Of a stretch of DNA of 64,000 bases, positions 50,022 to 63,668 are shown in pieces. This stretch comes from Artemia franciscana (taxonomy: Eukaryota > Arthropoda > Branchiopoda > Anostraca > Artemiidae). How positions within the stretch are numbered: the stretch's first letter is position 1; every line of letters begins with the position of its first letter. The notes under the pieces were generated by a model, which saw nothing but the letters and a program-made list of their open reading frames with translations, ran no database searches and had not been told where the DNA came from. The stretch is from assembly GCF_032884065.1 (NCBI RefSeq), contig NC_088867.1, positions 1,488,001 through 1,552,000 of the forward strand, read 5' to 3'. Both the position numbers and the translations under genes were made by a program.

Positions 50022-50055
50022 ATATAATTTAGAACCAATAATGACATTTTTTCTC

Positions 50056-50061
50056 AATAAA
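50056..50061 (+). terminator. Gene B poly(A) signal AATAAA
   Basis: AATAAA 35 bases after the stop codon. Confidence 0.75.
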
Positions 50062-50377
50062 TTTATTTATACCTTGAATCTGTTTCTCTACCAAATAGAA
50101 ACTAATTTAATTTTATATTTAACCACTTGAAAAGAAAGGTATTATATTTTCACACTTGTTCACATTCATTGCCGTAGAGCCGTAGTCATTTAGCAATACT
50201 CGGTGGAAACTTAAATCCCATAGTAGTTCAAGCTTACAGCTGCATAGGTTTATTATTCGGAATATTTATTTTAAAGGAAGTCACTGTGGACTCTGTTAGA
50301 ACTGTAAATGATAAGTTCTAGTGATTTTCATATTCTGACGCCTTCCTATTGCAAAATACCCTTTGTTTAATTGATTG

Positions 50378-52155
50378 CATAAAAAAAACTCGTTTTTTTA
50401 ACTGAAAGTAAGGAGCGACATTAAAACTTAAAACGAACAGAAATTACTCCATATATGAAATGTGTTGTCCCCTTCGCAATCCCTTGCTCTTTACGCTAAA
50501 GCTTTTAATTGTTTTAAAAAGCAGAATTGTGGCAAAGAGCCAAACTTTAGCGTAAAGAGCGAGGGATTGCGGAGGGGACAACCCATTTCATACACGGAGT
50601 AATTTCTGTTCGTTTTAAGTTTTAATGTCGTTCCTTACTTTAGTTAAAAAAACTAGTTTTTTTTTAAGTAATTTCTGAACGTTTTTGAATTAATGCATGT
50701 TTGATTTTGGCGTCCACACATAAACTATTAAAATGAAACTTGCATATTAACTCCTTTTTTGGCTAAATGGCTTTCTCTTAGTTTTGATCAGACGATTTTG
50801 AGAAATAAGGAGTGGGGAAAGCCTAGTTGCCCTGCAATTTTTCGGTTACATAAAAAGGCAACTATAAATTTTAATTTTTAACCGATGTTTTTATAAATAT
50901 ATGTAAATATACGTAATATAGATATATGTAAAACGTATACGTAATATAAATAATACGTAACTTAAGAATTAGCTTACATAACAAACTCTTATATTCTTAA
51001 ATTTTTATTATGTATATGAGGGGGTTTGTCCCCTCCTTAATGCCTCGCTCTTTACACTAAATCTTAAGTTTTGTCCCAATTCTTTAAGACTGACAACTGA
51101 ATCCGAATGGCCGTAGAATAAATAGTTGAAATTACTAAAAAATACTATAGCATGAAGAGGGAGGTATTTATCTCCTCCTAAATACCTTGCTCTTTATGCT
51201 AAAGTGTTTTTAGAACCCCTCATATGCGTAATAATCTCTGTTCGTTTTAAGTTTCAATGCTACTCCTTACTTTCAATTGAAAAAAAATTTTCATGTTTAT
51301 TTTTTCATTGTTTTTTTTTTTATAGTAATTTTAAAAAATCCTGCGGCCTTTTCATTGAACTTCTGTTCCCCCATGACATATTTCTCCAAGGAAAGATCCT
51401 CCCACATAGCTCCCCCCCCCTCAACCCCACCCCCAAAACCAAAAAAACCTGAAAACACTGTACACTAACCATTATTATATGTAACACTGGCCGAAGTTTG
51501 TAACTTGCAGCCCCTCCCCAGGGACTGTGGGGGAGTACGTCATTACCAAAGAAACAGTTATTATGGTTTTTGACTATGCAGAGCAAAATGGCTATCTCAA
51601 AATTTTGATGCGTTGACTTTGGAGAAAAAATGAGCGTGGGAGGGGGCCTAGGTGCCTTCCATTCTTTTTGGTCTCTTAAAAAAGGCACTAGAACTTTTCA
51701 TTTCCGTTAGAATGAGCCCTATTGTGACATTCTAGGACTACTTGGTCAATACGATGACCCCTGGAAAAAAAACAACAACAAAAACTAACAAATAAACACG
51801 CACCCGTAATTTGTCTTCTGGCAAAAAATACGAAATTCCACATTTTTGTAGATAGGAGCTTGAAACTTCTACAAATAGGGTTCTCTGGTAAGCTGAATCT
51901 GATGGTGTGATTTTCGTTAAGATTCTTTGACTTTTAGGGGTTGTTTCTCCCTATTTTTTAAAATAGGGCAAATTTTCTCAGGCTGATGCGTTGATGCGTA
52001 AGACTAAACTTGATTAAACTCATATATTTAAAATCAGCATTAAAATGCGATTCTTTTGATGTAGCTATTGATGTGAAAACCCCATTTTTTAGAGTTTTGG
52101 TTGCTATTGAGCCGGGTCGCTCCTTACCACAGTTCGTTACCATGAACTGTTTGAT
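50378..52155 (-). mobile_element. R-family element, full length
   Basis: Minus orientation; palindrome at 50400-50650, second palindrome at 51140-51215, hairpin 'cagttcgttaccatgaactg' at 52131-52150. Lies 320 bp downstream of gene B. Confidence 0.9.
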
Positions 52156-53139
52156 TTGACTTTAAGCACATATTTTGCTAGACCGAATTCCATAAACTCC
52201 CAGAAGTCAAAAGTTAATAAAATTGATCTGTAAATACACCAAATATGGAGGAGAGGAGTTTGGATATTCCTTAACCTTGAATCTAATGCTTACTATCACC
52301 ATGTTGTAATGTTGCATTTTCAGTCCATTGCAAGGGGCACTATAGCAGTTCCTAACATAAGGAATCAATTCCCGCAAATCAGCTTCTTATACTTCCCTAG
52401 TCTCTGCTAACATTTGTTTCAGTCGCAGAACTTTGAAACACTGTTGCTCTTCTCCACCCTCCTCTATATTCCACCCTCCTGGGTGGAAATTCCATCCTCC
52501 TGGATGGAATTCCATCCTCCTATATTCCATCCTCCTGGAAGATTCCTACAATTGCTGATAAATTAAAAATCCGCTCCACTTTCTTCCGTTTCACAAAATA
52601 CCTACTGAGATATCTAATTTGGAGACACAGTTTTAAACTCTTACTATTGTTCCAACTATAGCCGTTGCTAAACAGAAACTTGTGGAGGAACACAACCGAA
52701 AGATTTCGAAAATACTTGGAGCCAACCTTTTCTACACTAGTTACACTGTAATAGATGTATAGTGGTCTGTGGTTTCTTTTATGCTGTGCTCCGTCATTTT
52801 TTTCTTTTTTTATATGAAAAGGGTTTCCAAGAAACAATAATAATAGTGATAATTAGTTAAATCTGTCCTAAAATTACAGAAAACAATAATCATATTAATA
52901 TCCGGTAAGAAAAATGAGTAAATTTTTCGTTCGAAATTATATAGTCTATCTCAAATTCTGCCCCATCCATATTTCAAATTCTCATTTACTGTGCTTTCAG
53001 TGCCTGATGCCTTATTGTTTTCTAGTACTTTTAGTGCTATTTCTAGAATTTTCATCGCACTAAATTTTTTTATATCTATATTTATGAAATTTTGAAATAC
53101 CACAGTTTAATGCAGACTTATAATACTCAGTCAATTTCT
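52156..53139. other. Downstream flank of gene B
   Basis: Contains a small cluster of 'ttccatcctcctgga'-type repeats (52455-52545) and a block at 52935-53075 shared with the flank of gene A. No gene supported. Confidence 0.45.
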
Positions 53140-53557
53140 CTGTAATACTTTCCTAATTACATTCATCAAACGATCCATGTAATGGGGGATAGAACACAAC
53201 CCTCCTTAACTCCTGATTTAATAAGAAAACAGCTTCTAATCTCATTTCCAAATTTATCCACATCATAATTATTCTCGTACATAGCACTAATCACTTTAGT
53301 CTATTTGTCTGGTATTCCATATAAGGGTAAGGCCTTTGCCACAGCTCTTCTACCAACAGAATCGAACGCTTGCTCATAATCTATAAAAAACTGAGGACCA
53401 AAGGTGTTTGACAATTAAGGTACTTCTTAATGATTTGCCCAAGAGTCGACAACTAATAACTAAACGGCAACTAAATTTGGTCGACACCTGCTCTACCTTT
53501 TTTAAGACAACACCGTTCTTCTCTTAAAACTGTATCTACTGCATCTCTAAGTCTAAT
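53140..53557 (-). pseudogene. LINE reverse-transcriptase fragment
   Basis: Minus strand encodes RLRDAVDTVLREERCCLKKG then RAGVD, a degenerate central piece including AVAKALPLYGIPD, and SGVKEGCVLSPITWIV, the RT region preceding the YADD box in this LINE family. Interrupted and truncated at both ends. Confidence 0.7.
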
Positions 53558-55179
53558 TAAATAAAAAAAAAACAAGTTTTTTTTAACTGAAGTAAGGACC
53601 GACATTAAAACTTAAAACGAACAGAAATTACTTCGTATATGAAACTACTTCTTATATGAGGGCTGCTTCCTCATCAACGCCCCGCTCTTTACGCTAAAGT
53701 TTGACTCTTTCTCTCAACTCTTCAATTTAAAACAGTAAAAAAATTTTAGCGCAAAGAACGGGGCATTGATGAGGAAGCAGCCCCTTTCATATACGAAGCA
53801 ATTTCTGTTCGTTCTAAGTTTTAGTGTTGTTCCTTACTTCAATTTAAAAAAATATTTTTTTTTTTATTTAATTTCTGAACGTTTTTGAATCAATGCATGT
53901 TTTGATTTTGGCTCTCCGCAGAGGAATAATTGATGCAAAATTTGTATATATACTTTTTTGGGTAGATGGCTTTCTCCTAGTTTTGATTGAATGATTTTGA
54001 GAAAAAAGGAGTGGGAGAGGAAGCCAAAATATACACATAACTTTAAATGAGCTTACGTAACGAACTTTTTTGTTTTTCATGTTTTTATTACATATATGAG
54101 GGAGTTCAGCCCCTCGTCAGTACCTCGCTCTTTACGCTAAAGCTCAATCTTTATTCCAATTCGTTAAGAATGACCCCTGAATCACAAAAACCATAGAATA
54201 AAAAGTTAAAACTACTAAAAGTACTTCAGCGTATAGAGCGAGGTATTAAGAGGAGGTGAGCCCCTCATATGCGTAATAATTTCTGTTTCGTTTTAAGTTT
54301 TAATGCTGCTCCTTACTTCCAGTTGAAAAAGCTTTTCATATTTATTTTTTCAATGTTTTTCTTTTAATAATGCTAGGAAATCCTGCGCTCCCTTCAGGGA
54401 AATTTTCTTCCCCCATGACATATTCCTCCATGGACAGTCCCCCCTGCATATCTCCTTCTTCTCAACCCCTCCCTCAACCGAAAAATCCCCCCGAAAACGT
54501 CTGTACGCTTCCCAATAACCATTACTATATGTAAGCACTGGTCAAAGTTTGTAACTCGTAGCCCCTCCCACGGGGACTGTGGGGGCTAAAGTCGTCCCCA
54601 AAGACATAGTTATAAGGTTTTTCGATTACGCTGAACAAAATGGCTATCTCAGAATTTCGATCCGTTGACTTTGGGAAAATAATTAGGAGGGTCCAACGTT
54701 TTTGGTCACTTAAAAAGGGCACTAGAACCTTTCAATTTCGTTAGAATGAGACCTTTCGCAACATTCTAGGACCACTTGTCCAATACGATCGCCCCTGGAA
54801 AAAAAAACAACACACAAATAAACACGCATCCGTGATCTGCCTTCTGGGGAAAAATACAAAATTCCAAATTTTTGTAGATATGAGCTTGAAACTTCTACAA
54901 TAGGGCTCTCTGAGACGTTGAATCTGATGGTGTGATTTTTGTTAAGATACATGACTTTTAACGGGTGTTTTCCTCTATTTTCTAAAATAACGCAAATTTT
55001 CTCAGGCTTGTAACTTTTGATGGTTATGACTAAACTTTATGAAAGTTATATCTAAAATCAGCATTAAAATGCGATTCTTTTTATGTAGCTATTGGTATCA
55101 AAATTCCATTTTTTAGAGTTTTGGTTACTATTGAGCCAGGTTACTCCTTATTACAGTTTGTTACCACGAACTGTTTGAT
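53558..55179 (-). mobile_element. R-family element, near full length
   Basis: Minus orientation; palindrome 53580-53850, hairpin 'cagtttgttaccacgaactg' at 55155-55174, with the usual interior. Confidence 0.85.
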
Positions 55180-55379
55180 AAGTATCAAATTAATAAGTAA
55201 TTTGCTACTTAAAAAGACCAGACTAATGCATCGATGATTATGGAACTCACTATTTCCTCATACATTGGTTTAGTTAAGGTTTTCCTCTTTCTTTATTACT
55301 AATTATCGCCTCTGTTCTTATCTTTAACCTGGGCACGTCCGGATTGACCCTAACCTGGATACGTCCCTCTTAATTTATT
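55180..55379. other. Spacer, nothing recognised
   Basis: Short AT-rich sequence. Confidence 0.4.
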
Positions 55380-55767
55380 GACAGGCCAGTAAAACACTTT
55401 ACTATTATACTGTCTAGCTGCATCTTCCCGATCTTTGCCAATTTTATCAATGGTCTCCACTTCATACCTCCTTAGTTCTCACATTAATGCTTTCTCTACA
55501 GACCCCTTTTCCTCTCTATTAAACATAAAGCCTTTTCTCTAATATTCCTTGCTGCAGTCCGTTTTAGTATTTCTAAAATTATTCTGACCATCTTGCGCAA
55601 TGTCAAATTTAAACTCTCAAGTTTAGTATTCTCTTGCTCCTGGACAGTTTCTTTCAGATTCTCATCCTGGGGTCTACCAACCTCACAAATTCCCGAGAGC
55701 TAATTACCCTTCCAAATTTTCAGATTTAAATTACTCCTAGACACTACTAGATGGTGATCTTTATTTT
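55380..55767 (-). pseudogene. LINE linker fragment
   Basis: Minus strand encodes a segment equivalent to that at 10330-10760 (RQYNSKVFYWPVNK) with heavy degeneration; nucleotide match includes 'actattat.ctgtctagctg' and 'tttcctctctattaaa'. Confidence 0.5.
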
Positions 55768-55906
55768 CCAACAGTTCGTGGAAACGAACAGTAGAAAGGA
55801 GCGACCCAGCTCAATAGTAAATAAAATTCTAAAAAACAGAATTTTGACACCGATAGTTAAATCAAGAGAATCAGATTTTTATGCTGATTTTCAATGTACA
55901 AGTTTC
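55768..55906 (+). mobile_element. R-family element, hairpin end only
   Basis: Hairpin 'cagttcgtggaaacgaacag', then 'aaggagcgacccagctcaat' and 'tatgctgattttcaatgtac'; cut off at 55906 by Helitron sequence. Confidence 0.8.
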
Positions 55907-56323
<417 letters not shown>

Positions 56324-56324
56324 T

Positions 56325-56540
56325 TTAACTACGTAAAACTTGCGAATATACAACATTCTTTGCTGTCCCATTGTCTGTGCATATAAATAGATTGTCAGGT
56401 TTACCGACTCTTGAACATGCAACATATAATGGTCCATGGGAAAACAATCCGTATTCAGATCTATACCTCATGATTCTAATGATTGCCCTTGAGCTTTGTT
56501 GATGGTGATTGCTAATCGACCATTCCCTGAGTCGCCATCG
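56325..56540 (-). pseudogene. Helitron PIF1-like helicase, C-terminal remnant
   Basis: Minus strand encodes pieces matching [29 protein letters not shown] and [12 protein letters not shown]-like ends of Rep/Hel proteins, in two frames. In rolling-circle transposons this helicase unwinds DNA during transposition. A second partial copy lies at 56701-56850. Confidence 0.65.
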
Positions 56541-56904
56541 TCATTTATATATCCCCCTGTGCACCCCGGCGTCCCCTTTGTAGTTATGTCCCTGTGTCCC
56601 GGTCGTCGTCATTTATACTCCCTGTGTCCCGGTGCTTTGTTGATTGCTAATCGAACATTCCTTTTGTCCCGGTCGCTTTCTCTTTGAGTGTCGTCATTTA
56701 TTTAGATTGTCAGGTTTACCGACTCTTGAACATGCAACATATAATTGTCCATGGGAAAAACAATCCATATTCAGATCTATACCTCATGATTCTAATGATT
56801 GCCCTTGAGATTTGTTGATGGTGATTGCTAATTGAACATTCCCTGTGTCCCGGTCGTCATTTATATTCCCAGTATTCCGGTCGTCATTTGTGTCCCAGTG
56901 TTCC

Positions 56905-58090
56905 CCTTTTAGTTTTTTTTTATTGGTTTTGACCTTTTTTTAGGTTTTTTAGTTTTTTTCTTTTTTCTTTTTAGTTTTTTTTGAAGTTTTTATCTTTTTA
57001 GTTTTTTTATTTTTATTTATATTTTTTTAGTTTTCTTTTCTCCTTTATTTTTCAGTTTTTTTCCTTTTTTTAGTTTTTTTCTTTTTTAGTTCTTTTAGTT
57101 TTTACCTTTTTTAGTTTTTTTTAGTTTTTTAGATGAAATTTTTTTTACTTTTATTCCTTTTTTTCTTTTTAGTTTTTTATTGGTTTTTACCTTTTTTTTA
57201 GCTTTTTTAGTTTTTTTCGTTTTTTCGTTTTACTTTTTTTTTTAGTTTTTATCTTTTTTATTTTTTTTTTTATTCTTAATTTTATTAGTTTTCTTTTTCT
57301 CTTCTATTTTTCAGTTTTGGTTTTGACCTTTTTTTTAGGTTTTTTAGTTTTTTTCTTTTTTCTTTTTAGTTTTTTTTTGAAGTTTTTATCTTTTTAGTTT
57401 TTTTATTTTTATTTATATTTTTAGTTTTCTTTTTCTCCTTTATTTTTCAGTTTTTTTCCTTTTTTTAGTTTTTTTTTCTTTTTTAGTTCTTTTAGTTTTT
57501 ACCTTTAAAAGTTTTTTTTAGTTTTTTAGATGAAAATTTTTTTTTGTTTTTTTTCCTTTTTTTCTTTTTAGTTTTTTATTGGTTTTTACCTTTTTTTTTT
57601 TAGCTTTTTTAGTTTTTTTCGTTTTTTCTTCTTACTTTTTTTTTTAGTTTTATCTTTTTTATTTTTTTTTATTTTTATTCTTAATTTTATTAGTTTTCTT
57701 TTTCTCTTCTATTTTTCAGTTTTTTCCTTTTTTTTAAGTTTTTTTTTAAGTTTTTAGTTTTTTTAGTTTTTTTTTCCTTTTTTTCTTTTTAGTTTTTTAT
57801 TGGTTTTTACCTTTTTTTTTAGCTTTTTTAGTTTTTTTCGTTTTTTCTTTTTACTTTTTTTTTAGTTTTTATCTTTTTTATTTTTTTTTATTTTATTCTT
57901 AATTTTATTAGTTTTCTTTTTCTCTTCTATTTTTCAGTTTTTTCCTTTTTTTAAGTTTTTTTTTTAGTTTTTAGTTTTTTTAGTTTTTTAGTTTTTTTAG
58001 TTTTTTTAGTTTTTTTAGTTTTTTAGCTTTTTTATTTTTTTTATTAGTTTTTAGTTTTTTTTGTAGTTTTTGCCTTTTTTTAGTTTTTTC
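56905..58090. repeat. TTTTTAG low-complexity array
   Basis: About 1.2 kb nearly devoid of purines on the plus strand except in recurring 'ttttttag' words, with 300-400-bp higher-order repeats ('tattggtttttacc', 'attttattagttttc', 'cttctatttttcagtt' recur in order). The complement appears at 62620-62900 in the oppositely oriented copy. Confidence 0.85.
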
Positions 58091-58147
58091 AGTTGTGTGA
58101 TCCACAGATCCACAGATCCACAGACAATTTATTTTTATATATATAGA

Positions 58148-58269
<122 letters not shown>

Positions 58270-58675
58270 TAGCTGTTGGGGTGGCACTTCGCGCCACCCC
58301 AAAACCTAGTTGGTGGGGCGCTTCGCGCCCCCCCCAAGCCCCCCCCCCCGCGCGCGTAAGTCGTTACGCGCCATTGTAGTTGTGTCCCTGTGTCCCACCT
58401 GTGTGAATATAGATAGATTTATATATGTGTTTCAAACTACGTAAAAATTGCGAATATACAACATTCTTGGCTTTCCCACTACTGGGAGCTTTCCGTTTCC
58501 AATTGCCAGCAATTGATCCGAAAATGTTTGACCAGAGTCATTGTTACACAGACAGACAATATATAGAAAATATATATATAAAAAATATAAATATATATAT
58601 ATTTTCTTTTTAGTTTTTTTTTGTAGTTTTTACCTTTTTTAGTTTTTTTCTTCTTTTGTATTAATGCTAAAGTCA

Positions 58676-58752
58676 AGGTTCAAACCTGGAGCCTCTCGGA
58701 CATAGAACCTGAAACATAACGCTTTACCAACTCAGCTACTTCGGCTTGAATA
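58676..58752 (-). other. tRNA-like module in a Helitron
   Basis: Minus strand has an A-box 'tagctgagttgg' and B-box 'ggtttgaacc' at tRNA spacing with a long variable region. It is not a functional tRNA: no clean anticodon arm or CCA context. Related modules lie at 60182-60258 and 62521-62604. Confidence 0.55.
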
Positions 58753-59148
58753 CATTCGTTTTGAGCAGCTTCCTCAGGTGTTGCCATTGTAGGTTCTTCA
58801 GTCATTTTACAATTAGAAATTTCTCTTTCAACGGTCTTCTTATAATTAAAAATTTGTGTTTGAACGATATTCTTAAATACCTGTGTCCTGGTCGTCATTT
58901 ATATTCCCTGTGTCCCGGTCGTCATTTGTGTCCCGGTATCCCAGTCTGTAATTTCTCTTTGAGTGTCCCGGTCTGTAATTTCTCTTTGAGTGTTTTTTCT
59001 TTTTAGTATTTTTTAGTTTTTTACATTTTTTCTTTTTTATTTTTCAGCGTGTCCTGGTCGTCATTTATATTCCCTGTGTCCCTGTCGTCATGTTTTTTAC
59101 ATTTTTTCTTTTTTCAGTTTTCTTTTTCTTTTTTATTTTTCAGCTTCA

Positions 59149-59484
59149 CTATGAAATACATATCGCCGAACCTTTGTTTTTTTTAACTAAAATCTGGTAG
59201 GCATTGATGACCTTATCCAAGTCAAAATCCCAAACCCAATCATCATCGCTATCATTTTCAGTTTTGATATGTTTTGACTCTCGCTGTCCAGGTGGATCTT
59301 CATCTAACTGCGCGGTCTTGCGTTCTTTAGCCTCAAGCCTGTTTCCTTGCTGTTCTTTTGATTCCTCGGCACGCTTTCTTTTCTGACTTTCTCTATCAGC
59401 AGCAAGTTTTTTGGCATAGACTCTTTGAGCATCTTCGTCGACTTTTGCCATTGTAAGTTCATCAGTCATTTTAAACTTAAACAT
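59149..59484 (-). CDS. Helitron-carried ORF, 111 aa, function unknown
   Basis: Starts MFKFKMTDELTMAKVDEDAQ; then a basic coiled segment (RESQKRKRAEESKEQ, EAKERKTAQ) like the front of Rep/Hel polyproteins, and a conserved acidic block (NDSDDDWVWDFDLDKVINAY). The acidic block is repeated nearly unchanged in the next copy (60650-60795). A similar but shorter start (MTEEPTMATPEEAAQ) occurs at 58808-58760. It may be the truncated N-terminus of the autonomous element's protein. Confidence 0.4.
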   Translation of the reverse strand: MFKFKMTDELTMAKVDEDAQRVYAKKLAADRESQKRKRAEESKEQQGNRLEAKERKTAQLDEDPPGQRESKHIKTENDSDDDWVWDFDLDKVINAYQILVKKNKGSAICIS

Positions 59485-59642
59485 TAATAGATTTTTACGT
59501 GAACATATATGTCTTAAATATCTTTAATGACGTCACCGTCATAGCAAAATGATGACAACTAACTTCATGACGTCAGTCGACACAGAAACATGACGTCACC
59601 TGATCCACAGACAGACAGACAACTTATTTTTATATATATAGA

Positions 59643-61390
<1,748 letters not shown>

Positions 61391-61404
61391 TTTATATATA
61401 TAGA

Positions 61405-61407
<3 letters not shown>

Positions 61408-61481
<74 letters not shown>
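61408..61481. repeat. (AT)n tract between head-to-head Helitron leaders
   Basis: AT dinucleotides flanked on both sides by inverted 'acaacttattt'/'aaataagttgt'. Confidence 0.9.
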
Positions 61482-61484
<3 letters not shown>

Positions 61485-62341
61485 GTTGTCTGTGTGTGTG
61501 TATCGAGTGACGTCATGTTTTTGTGTCGACTGACGTCATTATAATGATTGAGCTGTATGCGTCATGAATTTGTTTGTCGACTGACGTCATGTTTGTCAAC
61601 TGATGAAATTACAAACTGGGACACCGGGACACAAATGACGACCGGGACACAGGGAATATAAATGACAACCGGGAACCTCAAAGAGAAATTACATACTGGG
61701 ACACCCGGACACAAATCACGACCGGGACACAGGGAATATAAATGACGACCGGGACACTGGGACACAACTACAACGGGGACTCCGGGGGCATAGGCGGGAT
61801 ATATAAATGACGACCGGGACACAGGGACTGTTCGAATAGAAATTACAGACCGGGACACCGGGACACAAATGACAACCGGGACACCGGGACACAGGGAATA
61901 TAAATGACGACTGGGACACTAAAAGAGAAATTACAAACTGGGATACCGGGACACAAATGACGACTGGGACACAGGGAATATAAATGATGACCGGGACACA
62001 GAGACACATCATTAGAATAATGAGGTATAGATCTGAATACGGATTGTTTTTCCCATGGACAATTATATGTTGCATGTTCAAGAGTCAGTATACCTGACAA
62101 TCTATTTATATGCACAGACAATGGGACAGCAAAGAATTTTGTATATTCGCATGTTTTACGTAGTTAAAAACATACATATATATCTATCTCTATTCACAGG
62201 TGGGACACAAGGACACATTTACAATGGCGCGTAACTAATATGGCGTGTAACGACTTACGCGCGCGCGGGGGCTTGAGGTGGGGCGCGAAGCGCCCCACCA
62301 ACTAGGTGCTGGGGTGGCGCGAAGCACCACCCAACAGCTAG
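61482..62341 (+). mobile_element. Complete short non-autonomous Helitron copy, plus strand
   Basis: Leader with TGACGTCA at 61508, 61531 and 61582, CCGGGACAC minisatellite (61610-62010), helicase tail (62020-62165), then 'caggtgggacacaaggacac', two GC-rich hairpins and CTAG at 62338-62341. About 860 bp. Confidence 0.75.
61610..62010 (+). repeat. CCGGGACAC minisatellite
   Basis: Interspersed 'accgggacacagggaatat', 'aaatgacgaccgggacac' and 'aaagagaaattacagactgg' words. Also at 58880-59080 and 60400-60550 (complement) and 62905-63250. Confidence 0.85.

Positions 62342-62344
<3 letters not shown>

Positions 62345-62430
<86 letters not shown>
62345..62430. repeat. (AT)n microsatellite
   Basis: Begins three bases after a CTAG Helitron end. 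Confidence 0.95.
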
Positions 62431-62439
<9 letters not shown>

Positions 62440-63668
62440 GTTGTCTGTCTGTCTGTCTTTCGAGTGACGTCATTATATGACGTCTGAATTATTTTATCAT
62501 ATACCAATTCAAAAACGAATGTATTCAAGCCGAAGTAGCTGAGTTGGTAAAGCGTTATGTTCCAGGTTCCAGGTCCGACAGGTTCCAGGTTCGAACCTTG
62601 GCTTTAGCATTAATACAAAAGAAGAAAAAAAACTAAAAAAGGTAAAAACTACAAAAAAATAAAAATAAAATACTAAAAAAACTAAAAAGGCTAAAAAACT
62701 AAAAAAAAAACTAAAAAAAAGGTAAAACCTAAAAGCTAAAAAAGAAAAAAATACTAAAGAAAAACTAAAAAAGGTAAAAACTACAAAAAAAACTAAAAAG
62801 AAAAAAAGCAAAAAACTAATAAAAAAACTAAAAAAACTAAAAACTGAAAAACAAAAAAAAACTAAAAAAAAACTGAAAAATAAAGGAGAAACAGAAAACT
62901 AAAAACCGGGACACAGGGAATATAAATGATGACCGGGACACTCAAAGAGAAATTACAGACTGGGACACTGGGACACAAATAACGACCGGGAGATATAAAT
63001 GACGACCGGGACACTTAAAGATAAATTACAGACCAGAACACCGAGACACAAATGACGACCGGGACACCGGGACACAGGGAATATAAATGACGACTGGGAC
63101 GCTCAAAGAGAAATTACAGACTGGGACTATTGGACACAAATGACGACCGGGATACTGGGAATATAAATGAAGACCGGAACAAAGGGGTACAACTACAAGG
63201 GGGATGCTGGGGGCACAGGGCGATATATAAATGACCACGGGGACACAGGGAATGTTCGATTAGCAATCACCATCAACAAAGCTCAAGGCCAATCATTAGA
63301 ATAATCAGGTATACATCTGAATACGGATTGTTTTTTCCCATGGACAATTTTTTGTTACATGTTCAAGAGTCGGTAAACCTGTCAATCTATTTATATGCAC
63401 AGACAACGGGACATCGGAGAATGTTGTATATTCGCGTGATACGTAACGCGAATGCGTAACGCGATACGTAACTACCTAAGTTTTACGTAGTTAAAAACAT
63501 GTATATATATATATCTATATATATCTTTCTATATTCACAGGTGGGACACAGGGACACAACTACAATGGCGCGTAACGACTTAAGCGCCCGGAGGAGCTTG
63601 TGGGGGGGGGTGAAGCACCCCAACCAACAAGGTGTTGGGGTGGTGCGAAGCGCCACCCCAACAGCTAG
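62431..63668 (+). mobile_element. Complete non-autonomous Helitron copy, plus strand
   Basis: Leader 'aaataagttgtctgtctg' with TGACGTCA at 62465, tRNA-like module (62521-62604), A-rich CTAAAAA array (62615-62900), CCGGGACAC units, helicase tail INKAQGQS and CTDNGTSENVVYS-like remnants (63255-63485), terminal hairpin (ttggggtgg..ccaccccaa) and CTAG at 63665-63668. About 1.24 kb. Confidence 0.75.
62521..62604 (+). other. tRNA-like module in a Helitron
   Basis: 'gccgaagtagctgagttggt' (A-box) to 'ccaggttcgaaccttgg' (B-box, T-arm); 7-bp acceptor gccgaag/ctttagc pairs imperfectly. A duplication of 'ccaggttcc' lengthens the middle. Pseudo-tRNA or SINE head. Confidence 0.55.

Noticed and set aside
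56905-58090. Telomeric repeat
   Set aside because: Arthropod telomere repeat is TTAGG; the words here are irregular T-runs with TAG and occur inside a transposon cluster.
61610-62010. Possible CRISPR-like array
   Set aside because: Units are irregular in length and spacing, have no unique spacers and sit in a eukaryotic Helitron; it is a minisatellite.
61562-62121. Repetitive Cys-Pro-Gly/Ser frames (CPGRHLYS...) on the minus strand
   Set aside because: They are translations of the CCGGGACAC minisatellite in overlapping frames, not a protein.
62521-62604. Functional tRNA gene
   Set aside because: A and B boxes exist but the anticodon arm is disrupted by a duplication and the acceptor pairs imperfectly; copies are embedded in Helitrons.
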